Source: Oegoconia quadripuncta | Taxonomy: Eukaryota > Arthropoda > Insecta > Lepidoptera > Autostichidae | DNA length: 64,000 nt | Reading direction: 5' to 3' | Assembly: GCA_949316235.1 (NCBI GenBank) | Contig: OX438747.1 | Span: 5,752,424 to 5,816,423 of the forward strand | Shown: positions 1-11,651 of the stretch, piece after piece | How positions within the stretch are numbered: position 1 is the stretch's first letter | How the letters are laid out: every line of letters starts with the position of its first letter | Program-made: the position numbers and the translations under genes | The notes under the pieces: generated by a model | Told to the model about the DNA's origin: nothing | Databases searched by the model: none | What the model saw: only the letters and a program-made list of their open reading frames with translations

Positions 1-1155
1 TAACCAATACTGGTACTTAGCTACAGCAGAGGTACCTACATTGTTATGGTTAAACGATAAGACGTAGACATTAATATGCAATTTACAACGGCTATAATAC
101 TGCATTTACTTATTTATTACAAGAATGAAACAAATAAATGGTTGTGTAAAAAATAAAAGTAAGACTGTGTTACAAATAAAACTAATATAATAATGATTAT
201 TAAGACTCACATTTGAAGTTAATTTACATTCCATTTACTTAGTTAAAAAGTATTAGTAGAGCAATTAGTTCAAGCAGTTCGCGTTAAACACATTAGTGTT
301 TTAGCATTTAGTAAACTGCAAAGATAACGTCTACACTAAACGATTATCTAAGTTTATATACTTTATTGGCCTTTACCACAAACCTTAATCACATTTAAAC
401 TCATTTAAATAAATTTACATTAAAAATAACTGTGTTATACACGTATAGCTGTCCATAAATTCCAAAGCAATCATGCATTGTACCGATTCAAGTTTCATTC
501 GCTACTGTAACGAGTACTTGCCTATTCGGAACCGTCGACACGACATCACACACACATGCATACCACACCGCGCACTTCACTTCATTTTCGTCTCATTTTT
601 CACGGTTTCCCGCGGATTTTGATTTTGATCATAATAAATGCCAGCGGACAAACGCGTTCGCCCGCATTCATATCGCGCGTTCGACTCGTACGCAACTAGT
701 TACCTATTTGTAGTGGTACAACTAAAGTGACGTGAATCACTTGATCTATTAATATGCGTGCCGAGTGACCGCGTGTCAAGAGCGAGGTTCAATGTTTGTG
801 TACGATACCAACATGCTTGACATTCGTAAGATGAATATTGTTGCTACTGACAAGTGAGTATGTAAGCGATATCGCGATACAGTTTGCACAGTTGAAATCT
901 GATCTACTTGATCATCAAAGTGAACTGCTTATAGAATATAGCTGGTGGTCACCTTCTTGGATTTAAAGTACGACTTACGACATTATGTAGAGTTCTTTGT
1001 GAACAAGAATCTCTTCTTCTCATCACTTCTTTAATTTGTTTGGGTGGGCTAATTCATAGTTGAGGAGTAAAAAAAAACGGAGAGAATAAAAAAACGGAGT
1101 TCATAATTGAGTGATTAAGAGAGCTGTAAAGAATGTGCCATTTGTATTATAAGCA
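1..1155. other. Anonymous AT-rich DNA with a CpG-richer stretch
   Basis: I see no gene or repeat copy here. Bases about 520-700 are noticeably richer in CpG than the surroundings (CGCGCG-type words, CCGCGG). They hold a 30-codon ORF beginning at the ATG near 640. That could be a remnant of a promoter or 5' exon, but no splice site or conserved protein supports it. Confidence 0.3.
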
Positions 1156-1172
1156 GGGGGGGGGGGGGGGGG
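1156..1172. repeat. Poly-G tract
   Basis: Uninterrupted run of about 17 G. Its length is likely unreliable in the assembly. Confidence 0.9.
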
Positions 1173-1320
1173 TTTAATTCCTTAGAATCTGCTTTAGGCG
1201 CCTCAATGTGCACAACACTACTGCCCTGGCATTCCGTTTACTATGACACTGACTGGCTTATACAACTACTACTGCTTTGTCGGCAGATTTGATCTCTACT
1301 GTACCTAGTAGGTGCATTAA

Positions 1321-1730
1321 TATTGGGTCTTTACCTATGAAATTGGAGTTTTTTTTCTTCATTAATCATATGTACCAATTCCTGCGATTTTCAAAGCTAT
1401 ATCCAAATTTGTTTTTTATTTGGAAAATGGAATATTATTTCAAGGTTTCACATGAAATATTTTTTAATTTCTGGGCTAAATCACATAATAAAAAAAATTT
1501 GAACAGAGCTCTTTTCATGTGCTTCCCATGATCATTTCTTACATTCCCTGAAAATTTTATAAAGCGGTTACTTTTAAAAATTAACTTAATGTTATCCGAT
1601 AATACACACAAAGTTTAGCTAAATTTGGATTTGCCGTTCCCAAAAAAAAATCAAAAATGTTTGTATGGAGAAAATAGTCTTAATGAAATTCTTCATACAA
1701 AACGCCAATTTCATAGGTAAGGACCTAATA
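1321..1730. mobile_element. MITE-1 copy 1 (TA-flanked TIR element, 410 bp)
   Basis: The two ends are inverted repeats: the first 30 bases match the reverse complement of the last 30 at 27 positions, sharing the core TTACCTATGAAATTGG. Both ends begin with TA, so a TA target duplication is likely. A second copy lies at 40995-41418 and matches through the whole interior. The interior has only a short chance ORF, so this is a non-autonomous element. TA duplication with short TIRs suggests the Tc1/mariner group, but that assignment is inference. Confidence 0.75.
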
Positions 1731-1985
1731 CTTGCTTAGTTGATGGTAAAGCATTTTAACCCTATTGCCGCCGTAGTCTGATATGTAAAAGGATTCGTAC
1801 CAGCTATTACTGACGTGTGGCGTAGTAATGTTTTTTGTTTGTATCTTGAAGGCGAAAGTATTAGGTAAATATTCGCCTGGCAAGCCAATTAGGAGGGTTA
1901 ATACTTTTCGTATTTAGCTAGATCTCCCATTAAGTTGAGGAATCTGTGCGAAACTTCCTCTCTGCCACCTTCGGTACCATAGCTT

Positions 1986-2138
1986 TGTTTTTTTTATTTT
2001 CTTTATGCACGACGGGTTCATAATTGACCTCAATCACACCTGATGTTAAGTGAAGATGAGGTGGAAGGTGGAAGCGTACTTACCCGGAAACCCCAACACA
2101 TTTGGGGGACTGGCTATCTTATCTCTGACAACCGGACC
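1986..2138 (-). mobile_element. SINE-A, 5'-truncated copy
   Basis: This copy reads backwards from a T-rich tail through TTATGCACGACGGGTT and ACACCTGATGTTAAGTG to CTGACAACCGGA. It matches the 3' half of the full SINE-A copy at 11320-11651. The tRNA-like head is absent, as expected from incomplete reverse transcription. Confidence 0.75.
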
Positions 2139-3133
2139 GGACAACTGTTTAATATCAAACAAACAAAATAAATTTATTTTCATAGCCATACAAAGTACAG
2201 TTACATTGAGTTGAGTGTACATGGAATTTTGTGCCCACTGTACAATGGAGCACCCACAGCTGAAATTTCAGATACGGGGGCAACCATGGGCGCAGAAGAG
2301 GTCTATAATAAGAATAATTTTATTGGATACAAAAATAAATATATACAGTACAAAATAGCGACAATAGCTACTGTAGTTGGAAACTGTAGTGTAACTATAA
2401 ACGCCCATCTCCAAAGCGACAGGGTACCAACGAATGTAATGAAACGAAAGAAATATTGTAACACAACAGAACTAATAAGTATAACAACACAACCAAAATA
2501 AGAAATATTGTAACACAACAGAACTAATAAGTATAGATAACAACACCACCAAAATAAGTTAACTATCCGCTGTGAAGCCATAACCAGTACACATTGTAAG
2601 CAAGAGAGATTTTGTATAAATCTTATATTATACCTAATTCCCAAACTATATTAGAGGTAACGGAAGTCAAGCGTGTTTAAAAATGGGTGTGTCTGTATCG
2701 GAAGGAGATAAGGTTGATAGCTGCTACGAATGGTTTTCGTGAACACTTCGCTGCGCATAAGCAACTATGCACATACGCGGAATGATTGTATCAATGCCAC
2801 TTTACGTACACTCATTTGCAAATAAGATAACTAATATTTAGAAAATCCCCAAAATGGTATGATTTTATCCAAATACATCAAACAAGTGTGTTAGAAACTA
2901 AATGATTTCCATCAAATATGGTAAAGTAAAGCAATAAAATCTTTATTTTGTAGGTACACAGGGTACATTTAAAATAGTCAGTTTTACAAATTTCCCCTGA
3001 GAAGAACAAGCAAGAAAGTCAAAGGGTTGATCTTTTACAACTGATTTACATTACAATTTGTTTCATTATTATATTAAACAGTGAAAAGGCCTCGCACCGT
3101 ATGGTAGGTAAGACCCATCTCGCTAACAACAGC
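2139..3133. other. Anonymous DNA with a 52-bp tandem duplication
   Basis: A segment of about 52 bp at 2450-2501 is repeated directly at 2502-2557, the second unit carrying an extra GATA. Both units contain AACACAACAGAACTAATAAG. ORFs on both strands run through this segment (96 and 113 codons) but resemble no protein I know. The AATAAATTTATTTTCATAG region near 2168 could be the 3' end of a LINE. Confidence 0.4.
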
Positions 3134-3464
3134 TTTTTTTATGCACAACAGGTTGGTACTTGACCTCAATCACATCTGATATTATGTGAAGATGAAGTCG
3201 AAGGTGGAAGTGTACTGACCCGGAAACTCCAACACATTGGGGGGACTGGCTATCTTATCTCTGACAACCGGAACACAACAATGCTATTGGCTTTGCTGCT
3301 TGGCGGCAGATTTATATACGATGGTGGTAACTAGCCATGTGGACATTTAAAATGCCCTACCACCAACAAAACCGAGTACTTAAAACATGTACTCCGCTGG
3401 AGATCGAACCCGCGATCTCCGAATCGTAAACTCAATGTTGTTTACATTGTGCCACGGAGGCGGT
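3134..3464 (-). mobile_element. SINE-A, near full length
   Basis: The T-tail is at the left. The tRNA-derived head is at the right: the B-box complement GATCGAACCCGCGATC sits near 3400 and the head end is GCCACGGAGGCGGTT. It has several substitutions relative to other copies, including an altered ATCTGATATTATGTG motif, so it is an older insertion. Confidence 0.8.
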
Positions 3465-4576
3465 TATCGAAAAAACAGTTTTCAAATTGGGTCAGCGGTT
3501 TTGACGCTACATACCACCCAAATAGACATAGTTTTCAAACAAATGGAATCAGACCAAAAAGGTCAGACTGGGAGAGTAACGCGTGACGCGCTGTCGACTG
3601 TACATCCTAACTGTACAGGCGGCAGTCTGTAGGTACTCGGTGCGGAAACCGCAGTTCATTCATCCGCATTTGCATAACCATCCACCCACTTATCCACTCA
3701 GAGTGAAGAAACCATACAAACAACATCATCATACAATCTTGTTCCTCGTTTAGACGCATGCAACAGTGGACCCCTGTAGCCGAGAGAAGGTAGGTACCTG
3801 GATTGCTTAGACAATCACAGAGAGAAGCTCCGAACAACTCAACTTCCTTTTAAGTCTAGTATTGCAGTAGAGGCCTGCGAAACGAACGGTTGAGGATATG
3901 AATCGCGCTAAAGCTAAATGTATGTGTGATGAATACGACCACTAACTACTGATCGTCATGGATGTTTGCCAAATTTCGAATGCATTTTGTTCAACGAAAT
4001 GCATTCCAAATTTGAAATTTAGAAATTAAAATTCTTCTCATATTTGAATTTAGAATACGAGGCCGGATATGACTGTCACATATTGTTACAGCAATTAATT
4101 CCAAATTTAAATAGTACAGCATAATGCATAGGAATTTTCTTTTTGGTCTGTGGTTGCGTGTTAATCAAACATATCACTTAGGAAAGCTTCTAACTCTGGC
4201 GGAATTTTCTGAATCCAATCAGTCGTTCGAAAAATTATCTCATACAATGAAACAACTTTACCTGTAAAATAGAGCAGTGCGTGTCACATTGTGGAGAAAC
4301 TAAATCGATTTCAATTATTTAGCTGTAATATTCAAACATTTAAATAAATTATCACAGTTGTCTTCTCACGTCTGTTGCTACGAAATCCAAACAAAACACG
4401 ACTCGTAAAGGTCAAAGAACTCAATCTTTAGGGACATGCGTAATATAAAACGGATGACCTCGCCGAGATCCTTTATGGCTGCGGTTTGTGATCGTGTTTT
4501 CGAATTCAAAGACGAACTTTTATTCGCTATAAAGTAATTCATTAATTAACTGCATTTGTGGTTTCAGCACTTAAAA
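3465..4576. other. Anonymous DNA with one imperfect hairpin
   Basis: There is no recognisable gene. A hairpin at about 3971-4010 pairs AAATTTCGAATGCATTT with AAATGCATTCCAAATTT (one mismatch) around a loop of about 7 bases. No other structure was seen. Confidence 0.4.
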
Positions 4577-4650
4577 AGAATAGAACCAATTCGTCTCTTC
4601 CCGTGGGTGTCGTAAAATGCGACTAAGGGATTTTCCACCAAAAACATCTT
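4577..4650 (+). repeat. DR-C dispersed repeat fragment
   Basis: This copy carries the family signature CCCGTGGGTGTCGTAAAA, then GCGACTAAGGGA and TTCCACCAAAAACATCTT. The same block recurs eight more times in this window on both strands. No coding capacity is visible. Confidence 0.65.
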
Positions 4651-6383
4651 GCTCGTTTTAGTGACGATGGATTCACCCGTCACGTGTGCATTTCTGTATA
4701 GGTAGGTACTTCGAAAGGTGAACCGTGAACGTTGTTTTAAGCATTCAACTTTAATGTTTGGAGCACCAAACGCTTACGTTTACGTTTGGGATAAAAGTCG
4801 TGTCGTGACTTAATGGGAAGTCAAAACAATATATTCATGCACACCGTAACCGAGTGACGTAAATTGGAGATATGGTTATTCTTGTTTCACAGCTGGATAC
4901 GTCGGTAACATAAATATTTGCAAAGCAATGATTTGTCTCCATTCACCATACACAATCTCAGCCGGAGTTTAGTAGACACTGCAACCGGCCTTCCACCCGC
5001 CAGGGTCAAAGAATTCTGGCAGAATGAATAGCGCTGCGGGTTTCTACCCACAGCACATGCTGAGTCTGGACCATATGTTTGTGTGTTTATGTATGTGGAA
5101 GAGTTAGTTACCTTTACTATTATTTTCCACCAGGCGTTTGTTGGTGAACAATGTTTCGGCAGAAATGATGGTCTTGTTTTAACAAAAAGTTTTGTAAATT
5201 ATTTTATGCAATATTATAATATAGTATTTATATAGTATTATCTCGAGGATATCTATGAGTATATGAATATAAAACGTGCAAGTCTAAAGATGTGTTTTGA
5301 TGTAAAGTCCCATAGTCGCCTTTTACCACACCCACGGGAAGAAATGAGTTGGTTATTATTTTTCCGCGCTGAAGCCATACGGTAACTCATCAAAACTGCT
5401 TTAAAAACAAAACTTATTTATTTACAGTTCAAATACTTCCAAAGGCTGTAAACTTTTTACTTCCTTCTTGTTCTAAAGGTTTCCTTACAATGTTTTTAAT
5501 ATTTCCGTCCGCGTGCAGATCACATAACAGCCAACTTTACACCACTGATTTCAACATTGTCGTGATATCTTTTCGTGCGATTTTGAATTGCTCTGCGAGG
5601 AGCTGCTAATTTAAATGCTGTCATCGTAACAATATCACTATATTAATAAAATTTGTTAAAAAAAAAATGAAAATATAAATTTCTCCGTTTTAGTTCTTTT
5701 TCCCCTTTTTTAACACGCTTGTATTAGCTTCACTATATAACTAACAAATCTCGGAAGTAAATTTTAATGTACTCGTATTTCTAATTGTCGTATCGAAATG
5801 AAACGTGGTATGTATAAGTTCGGATGACAATACTATATCGTGGTATCTTGGAGCTGATCTGATGATAGAGGTAGGTCGATGGTGGAACTCTTCAGTGGCT
5901 ACTAGTAGCTTTGTTATCAATGTTGTGTACGCCTGTCATAGGTAGATATGCATATCAGAACAAAACTTCTGTGTAAGGTACCGTAAGAGTGATATGTTAT
6001 ACCTACTTCTAATAAAAAAAAATACACTCCTTTCGTCTTATTCTTAATAAATTACAATCGCTTTATAATCCTGTTTTAGTTATAGTGTGTTTTGTCTCTG
6101 TCGTTCATAAGGAGATGTTGTAATGAAAGAAAGTGACAAAACATACTTTAACAAAAACAGGCTTATAGAGCGTTTGTATTTGTTTATGAATAAGAGGGCT
6201 TGAGTTTGGGTTCATATGATTCGTTTCCACGAGTCCAACATATTGGTGTCGAGGGTTTGATGATGGAGTCAGGAGGTGGGTGGAACTCTAGCGTATTCTT
6301 TAGTTTTTTAAACTACACATTTTTAGTATGTTACTTGTATATGTATATATAAATAAAATATAATATTATCTGTAAAACGGCTG
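4651..6383. other. Anonymous DNA with a minus-strand DR-C fragment
   Basis: A DR-C fragment reads in reverse at about 5287-5385 (CACACCCACGGGAAGAAATG), followed by GAAGCCATACGG, the same neighbour word seen in other copies. The rest is AT-rich DNA without gene or repeat signals that I can identify. Confidence 0.45.
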
Positions 6384-6648
6384 AACGTTGAGTTTACGAT
6401 TTTAAATACTCGGTTTGGTTGGTGGTAGGGCATTTTAAATGTCCGCCTGGCTAGCTACCATCATCTTATCTAAATCTGCCGCCAAGCAGCAATGTTAATA
6501 GCATTGTTGTGTTCCGGTTGTCAGAGATAAGATAGCCAGTCCCCCAAATGTGTTAGGGTTTCCGGGTCAGTACGCTTTGACCTCATCTTCACTTAACATC
6601 AGGTGTGATTGAGGTCAAGAACCAACCCGTTGTGCATAAAAAAAAATA
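6384..6648 (+). mobile_element. SINE-A with internal deletion of the B box
   Basis: This copy is in plus orientation and ends in TTGTGCATAAAAAAAAA. The head jumps from GAGTTTACGATT directly to TTAAATACTCGG, skipping the stretch that contains GGTTCGATCC in the copy at 11320-11651. The downstream body is well conserved. Confidence 0.75.
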
Positions 6649-7154
6649 AACGATTTCCATCAAACGTTTCCGAGAACACTAGCTTTCGAACATGGAAAAC
6701 CATTTTCAAATCTGTTACACAAACTCATCAATCATCAATCAATTTCTCTTATAACATACACAATACCTAATTAAATACAGACACAACAGATCCACTGAAA
6801 TAACATACCATATGACCAATTTAGTGCCTAGGTACTACAAACACACGTATCGAGTGATTTGATATGAATCAGACTCTTACTCAACGTTAGTCTGTTAACA
6901 TGCCTTAGTATGGTCCGTGACGTCAGCATCAGGTTTTGGGTACACTTTCTCTTTGTAAGACCGGGAAGCTTAAATATTAAAATATGGCTTGCTCGTAACG
7001 CTCTACTGTACGCATCAATGACTACCCATTTACAAAGTACCAAAGGTCGAACAAAATATGTGTGAAAAGTGGACCAACAACTTCTTTCTTTATAGGTACC
7101 TACTTCATTGCGTTATCTAATTACAATAGACATACAATTGTTTTTTGTGGCATA
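6649..7154. other. Anonymous DNA
   Basis: AT-rich sequence with a 71-codon minus-strand ORF that resembles nothing known. No repeat partner was found. Confidence 0.3.
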
Positions 7155-7441
7155 ATAACTATTTAAGTATTTAAAAGCCAAAAAACCCGACGGCATATTT
7201 TGTATTTTGCGGACGTCATGTTGGATTTTTTATTATAAAATTAGTTCTCCAAAAAGGAAATAAATAAAATTATATCCGTTCCTTTGGCGCATTAACCGAT
7301 TTCGAAATGCTTGGTGTCGTTAGATACGTCTTGGTACCCGGAGTGTCATAGATACATTTTATGGTAAAAAATCCAACATGGCCGTCGCAAAATACAAAAT
7401 ATATTGTCCGGTTTTTTGTTTTTAAATACTTTAATAGTTAA
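7155..7441. mobile_element. MITE-2 copy 1, long terminal inverted repeats
   Basis: The outer 75 or so bases at each end are imperfect inverted repeats. They share TAACTATT at the tip, then CATATTTTGTATTTTGCG and CATGTTGGATTTTTTA. The TA at each tip fits a TA target site. A second, half-preserved copy in opposite orientation is at 44816-45010, and the interior motif CACCAAGCA(C/T)TTCGAAAT occurs in both. There is no ORF, so it is non-autonomous. Confidence 0.75.
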
Positions 7442-7740
7442 GGTGTATCATCCGGAGTTCTACAATGTTAATCTAGACAAGAGGGTCATTTTAGAGAACT
7501 GCTGTAATAGCCTATTTTATACGATTAATCATATAAAATAGCCCTGTTTGATGCCATTATACCCATTACGAAGTGCATACGGAGTCGACTGGTAATACAA
7601 AACAATATTTTAAAATTATGTAACAATGGTATAACTTATCTCACGACCTCTAAAAACCTAATCACGATTACTAAGTATAAAATTTAATGCCAGTATTCTA
7701 ATGTGTTAATTACATTACATACGTACACATAAAAACAATT

Positions 7741-8254
7741 TTCATTACTCATACTCGGAAAGTAGGTCTGAAGTTGCCTAAGGAGCGGGTTGAAAGTACT
7801 AATACTTTTCAGCCCTCAGGCCAGCGCTTTCAACTGACAGCTGTCAGTTTATTTTTTTTGTTTTTTTTTTCGTTTAGTTTTTTTTTTCTCCTCTAGGAGA
7901 AGGCAAAGGGTCTAGCCCATAACAGCCATGTCTTATTTATCTTATTTCTTCAGTTTGTAAGTCAGTCTCAGTCAAAACAAGTAATTCGTCGTATACTTGG
8001 CGTATACAGAGTCTAGTCACGGTCAAGTCATTCTTCAGTAAAGTGGCAGAATGCTTTACAAAAGATTTTGGCGGCTTCTTGTGACCCGAAAGCTCCGTTA
8101 TGCACTTTATTTTACATTTCCCTTCACTTGTACACCATCACTAACTTTTGCTGCACAATATCCTGCCATTAAAGCTTCAAAAGTCAGAATGCACAAATTA
8201 TAAGAATTATAAAGAAAATTGCAACTTCACTCGCCGAAATCCCGCCAAAAAGCC
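7741..8254 (-). mobile_element. Rep-D copy 1
   Basis: This copy matches the reverse complement of 35969-36428 across most of its length, from TTACTCATACTCGG to CCCGCCAAAAAGCC. It carries an extra segment around 7795-7880 that includes a perfect 18-bp palindrome, AACTGACAGCTGTCAGTT (7832-7849). The class is unknown. It has no obvious TIR and no tRNA head. Confidence 0.7.
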
Positions 8255-8476
8255 TTTTTTTTGTTTCAATTCACTCCTCTCGGATAAGGCAAAGGGATCT
8301 AAGCCCATACAGCCATGTGTTATTTCTCTTATTTCTTCAGTTATGTGAAGTCATTCTCAATAAAAAAAAAACAAGTCATTCGTCGTATAACTCGGTGTAT
8401 ACAGAAACTAGTCACGGCCAAGTCATTCTTCAGTAAAGAGGCAGAATTCTTTACAAAACACTTTGGCGGCTTTTTC
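8255..8476 (-). mobile_element. Rep-D copy 2, truncated and abutting copy 1
   Basis: It begins again with T-rich DNA and TCACTCCTCTCGGATAAGG and runs to CTTTGGCGGCTTTTT, repeating the first part of the preceding copy in the same orientation. The two copies are adjacent head to tail and differ by many substitutions, so this is not a recent duplication of one sequence. Confidence 0.65.
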
Positions 8477-8766
8477 TGATTTGTCTATTTCATGGAACAA
8501 TTTTTTGACCTTAATTATTACGCTTCTATACAATTTATTCATAGGCATAATAGGTATAATTTATTTGATGATAATTATTAAATTATCGATCATCCATCAC
8601 GCACGTAATCCAGTGCAGGCCTTGTAATTATAACATTGTAAACATTATTTACAATGTTTTAACCCCCGGCGAAAAACGACGGGTGTTATGTGTTTGACGG
8701 TGTTGTATGTTTGTGTGTATACAATACAAATACTCTATAATGCACAGGATAATTTACAATAATTAT
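8477..8766. other. Repeat-derived scraps
   Basis: CCCCCGGCGAAAAACGACGG, followed by GTGTTTGACGGTGTTGTATG, resembles a common moth repeat. A related word recurs near 37155. CAATACAAATACTCTATAAT near 8725 matches the LINE 3' end at 17440-17580. Confidence 0.35.
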
Positions 8767-8878
8767 AGAACCAACCCGTCTCTTCCCGTGGATGTCGTAA
8801 AAGTTACTTGTCTCTTACGACAAGCAACTTTTTCTACACGTTGGTAGAATTCTTTTTAGTTGCCAGAAACCACACGGC
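8767..8878 (+). repeat. DR-C dispersed repeat fragment
   Basis: Contains AACCCGTCTCTTCCCGTGGA and then GAAACCACACGGCA. It contains a local duplication (GTTACTTGTC / GACAAGCAAC). It directly abuts the MITE-3 insertion. Confidence 0.6.
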
Positions 8879-8883
8879 ACTTA

Positions 8884-9199
8884 GGCCCGTAATCTCAATA
8901 CAAGTCTTGAGGCTGTATCAACCGAGATGCGTCTTAAGCAGTTGACGCTATCTCAAGCTCTGTGCTAATTTATAAACCAATCTTGAGGTCTACTTAGCTG
9001 AGATCACTTCCCAAGTATTCGCCTCAGCGGCGAATGAATGACAGTCTTGAGTTTCGTTTATTAATACGCGCACCTCTCAAGTGAGTACTGCTTGAGTATA
9101 CACGTGCTTTTCAGGTCTCAAGTTTATTAATCCACACGTTTATTTGAGACCGGTCACAAGACTGTTCTCAATCTTGAGAATGGTTTATTAATACAGGCC
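8884..9199. mobile_element. MITE-3 copy 1 with CTCAAG/CTTGAG sub-repeats
   Basis: It is flanked by TTA on both sides (8881-8883 and 9200-9202), a 3-bp target duplication. The ends are GGCC at both tips, and the right end carries TGGTTTATTAATACAGGCC. The left end has lost about 12 bases of the TIR that copy 2 (44300-44632) retains. The body contains many CTCAAG/CTTGAG/TCTCAA words in both orientations. The 3-bp TWA target suggests PIF/Harbinger, which is inference. Confidence 0.8.
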
Positions 9200-10146
9200 T
9201 TAGTTACATTGGTAATTGTAACTATGTATAATACTCTATACCTATCTGTAATTAATAATAGAGTAGATAAGTTGCTATGGGGCGTTATGGGTCGTTTGGT
9301 TCCCATGTCATGGTCCAATGAGCGATTCATGCACCGTGGAATAGAAAAGCGGGGGTTTGAACAGGAAATAATAGATTTTGTTCAATTTATTAAAGAAATT
9401 AAAAAAAAAACGAAATGATGTTTTTATTTTGTATGAAATTTTATTCTACTAACTGTTATTATATCACTCAAACCAATCCCACTAATAATACTTTTCCCAC
9501 AGGAACCAGTCGCTTTTTTGGGGTAAAAAGATATATCCCAGAGACGTATTTTAGAGGCGTACCTATCCTTAGCAATAGTTTCTTTAAATCGTCTATTTTT
9601 TTTATTTTAATGTTCTATGTATATAAGTAACATATTTTATAAATGTTTACATGTAGGTACGGCTATCACATATGTAAGCTACGTAGTGTAGGTATGTGTA
9701 GCATTCGATCCCGCTGAGCGCTTTATTTCTATATTTGAGAACTATATGCGTGAGAACCTGTTATTAGCCGTCAGGTATAATTTTCCATTGTTATTTGTGA
9801 TTTAACATGGCTGTTGGTTTTCCTTAACATAAATAAATAAATAAATAAACATATGTAAATCCAGGTCCTAAGGCGTGAAGAGGGAACAAACATACATACA
9901 TGCATACAAACACACACAAGCTTTGGCATTTATAGTTGGGATAGAATACAATTTATGTTAAGTTTCATCTGTAATAATTAGAAAAGTTATATGCAGATAT
10001 CTTGTAACGACATTTTTATGTTTTGAAACTATGCTTCTCTCAACCGCAAAAACCATAAACTTTCATACCGTCAACAGCCAGACATTAAGCGGTAACCGAA
10101 TGGTTGTCTGCGCTTCCTGCGCTTTTTAACATAGAAAATGCTTCGT
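9200..10146. other. Anonymous DNA with a Helitron-like scrap
   Basis: At about 9860-9945 the words TCCAGGTCCTAA and GCGTGAAGAGG, then CAAACATACATACATGCATA, match the internal part of the Helitron-like copy at 10618-10806. The ORFs at 9209-9630 are short and unrecognised. Confidence 0.35.
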
Positions 10147-10465
10147 AAAAAGGGTTCGTACTTGACTTCAATCACACCTAATGTTAAGTGAAGATGAAGT
10201 CGAAGGTGGAAGCGTACTGACCCGGAAACCCCAACACATTTGGGGGACTGGCTATCTTATCTTTGACACCCGGAACACAACAATGCTATGAACATTGCTG
10301 CTTGGCGGCAGTTTAGATAAGATGGTGGTAGCTAGCCAGGCGGACATTTAAAATGCCCTACCACCAACCAAACCGAGTACTTAAACATGTACCCCGCTGG
10401 GTATCGAACCCGCGACCCCCGAATCGTAAACCGAATGTTGTTTACATTGAGCCACGGAGGCGGTT
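10147..10465 (-). mobile_element. SINE-A, full length
   Basis: The reversed copy runs from GTTCGTACTTGACTTCAATC to GAGCCACGGAGGCGGTTT. The B-box complement is intact as GTATCGAACCCGCGACC. The A-rich tail is eroded. Confidence 0.8.
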
Positions 10466-10617
10466 TAATTATTATTGTGAGCTTACGGTAATATAACTTA
10501 CGGCAAATATATTCATATCAATGAATAAAGTAATCTATTCTACATTCTAAGCAACAAGAGAGAGAGTTGGTAGTGGTGCACAACATATTATTATCCCTGA
10601 GTACGATAATTTGACAG

Positions 10618-10806
10618 ACTAGCTGTTGCCCCCGACTTCGTTCGCGTGGACCATTTCATCAAAATCGGTTCAGTAAGAAATTAGACTATATTAATCCAGG
10701 TCCTAATCTATCTACCAACCAAATTTCATCTAAATCTATCCAGCCGTTTAGGCGAGAAGAGGTAACAAACATACATACACACACAAACTTTCGCATTTAT
10801 AATACG
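10618..10806 (-). mobile_element. Helitron-like non-autonomous element end
   Basis: Read on the minus strand, it ends in a GC-rich stretch (CCACGCGAACGAAGTCGGGG) followed by CAACAGCTAGT. The opposite end is TTATAAATGCGAAAGTTTG. This is the terminus seen in moth Helitron-like (Lep1-type) repeats, with a CTAGT end preceded by a short GC hairpin. The assignment is from general family knowledge. Confidence 0.6.
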
Positions 10807-11319
10807 AGCATTAGTTGGGGTGAATGAATGATCAAGCCAACAACTATCTCCTATTATGTGGCATTACACACTTATCTAGTTTGAATTCGAAAGTATTATT
10901 TACTGGATTCCCAAAGTCTAAACTAGATCTCTATATTAACATGACGTAGGTATGTACACCTTCTTTCATCGAATTCTCGCTTCAGCATTGTTTTCTGCGC
11001 ACCTTTCTCATGGATGACAGAATGTCGTTTGTCTGGCGAGCCGTAAAAGTTAATTATGATATGAAATTTCTCCCAAGTTATGTAAGAAAGCGATTATGTA
11101 GTTCGTTACTTCTAAAGCCTGTTTTATATTGTATTTAAAGCTTGATAGAGTGAACGAGAAAGGGGAGCTAATAATGTTATAATGACCGGGAAGTCTTTAA
11201 CTTTAATGAACAGGTACGAGGCGATTCTCAACTCACACTTGTGTTCATAATTCATTATGTAAATTTTATTTTTCACCATCGGTTTTACTTATTGAAAATG
11301 CCTAAATAAATGTAAATTA

Positions 11320-11651
11320 CCACGTCCGTGGCTCAATGTAAACAACATTGGGTTTACGATTCGGAGGTCGCGGGTTCGATCCCCAGCGGGGTACATGTTT
11401 AAGTACTCGGTTTGGTTGGTGGTAGGGCATTTTAAATGTCCGCCTGGCTAGCTACCACCATCTTATCTAAATCTGCCGGCCAATCAGCAATGTTAATAGC
11501 ATTGCTGTGTTCCGGTTGTCACAGATAAGATAGCCAGCCCCCCAAATGTGTTGGGGTTTCCGGGTCAGTACGCTTGCACCTTCGACCTGATCTTCACTTA
11601 ACATCAGGTGTGATTGAGGTCAAGTACCAATCCGTTGTGCATAAAAAAAAT
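11320..11651 (+). mobile_element. SINE-A, best full-length copy
   Basis: This is a tRNA-derived SINE in plus orientation. The head has an A-box-like TGGCTCAATGTA and a B box, GGGTTCGATCCCC, the internal promoter of RNA polymerase III. The body (GTACTCGGTTTGGTTGGTGG ... TTCCGGTTGTC ... ACATCAGGTGTGATTGAGG) ends in an A run after CCGTTGTGCAT. I used it as the reference for the other twelve copies in the window. Confidence 0.85.

Noticed and set aside
2211..2644. 96- and 113-codon opposing ORFs
   Set aside because: They cover a tandemly duplicated, repeat-like segment with no recognised protein.
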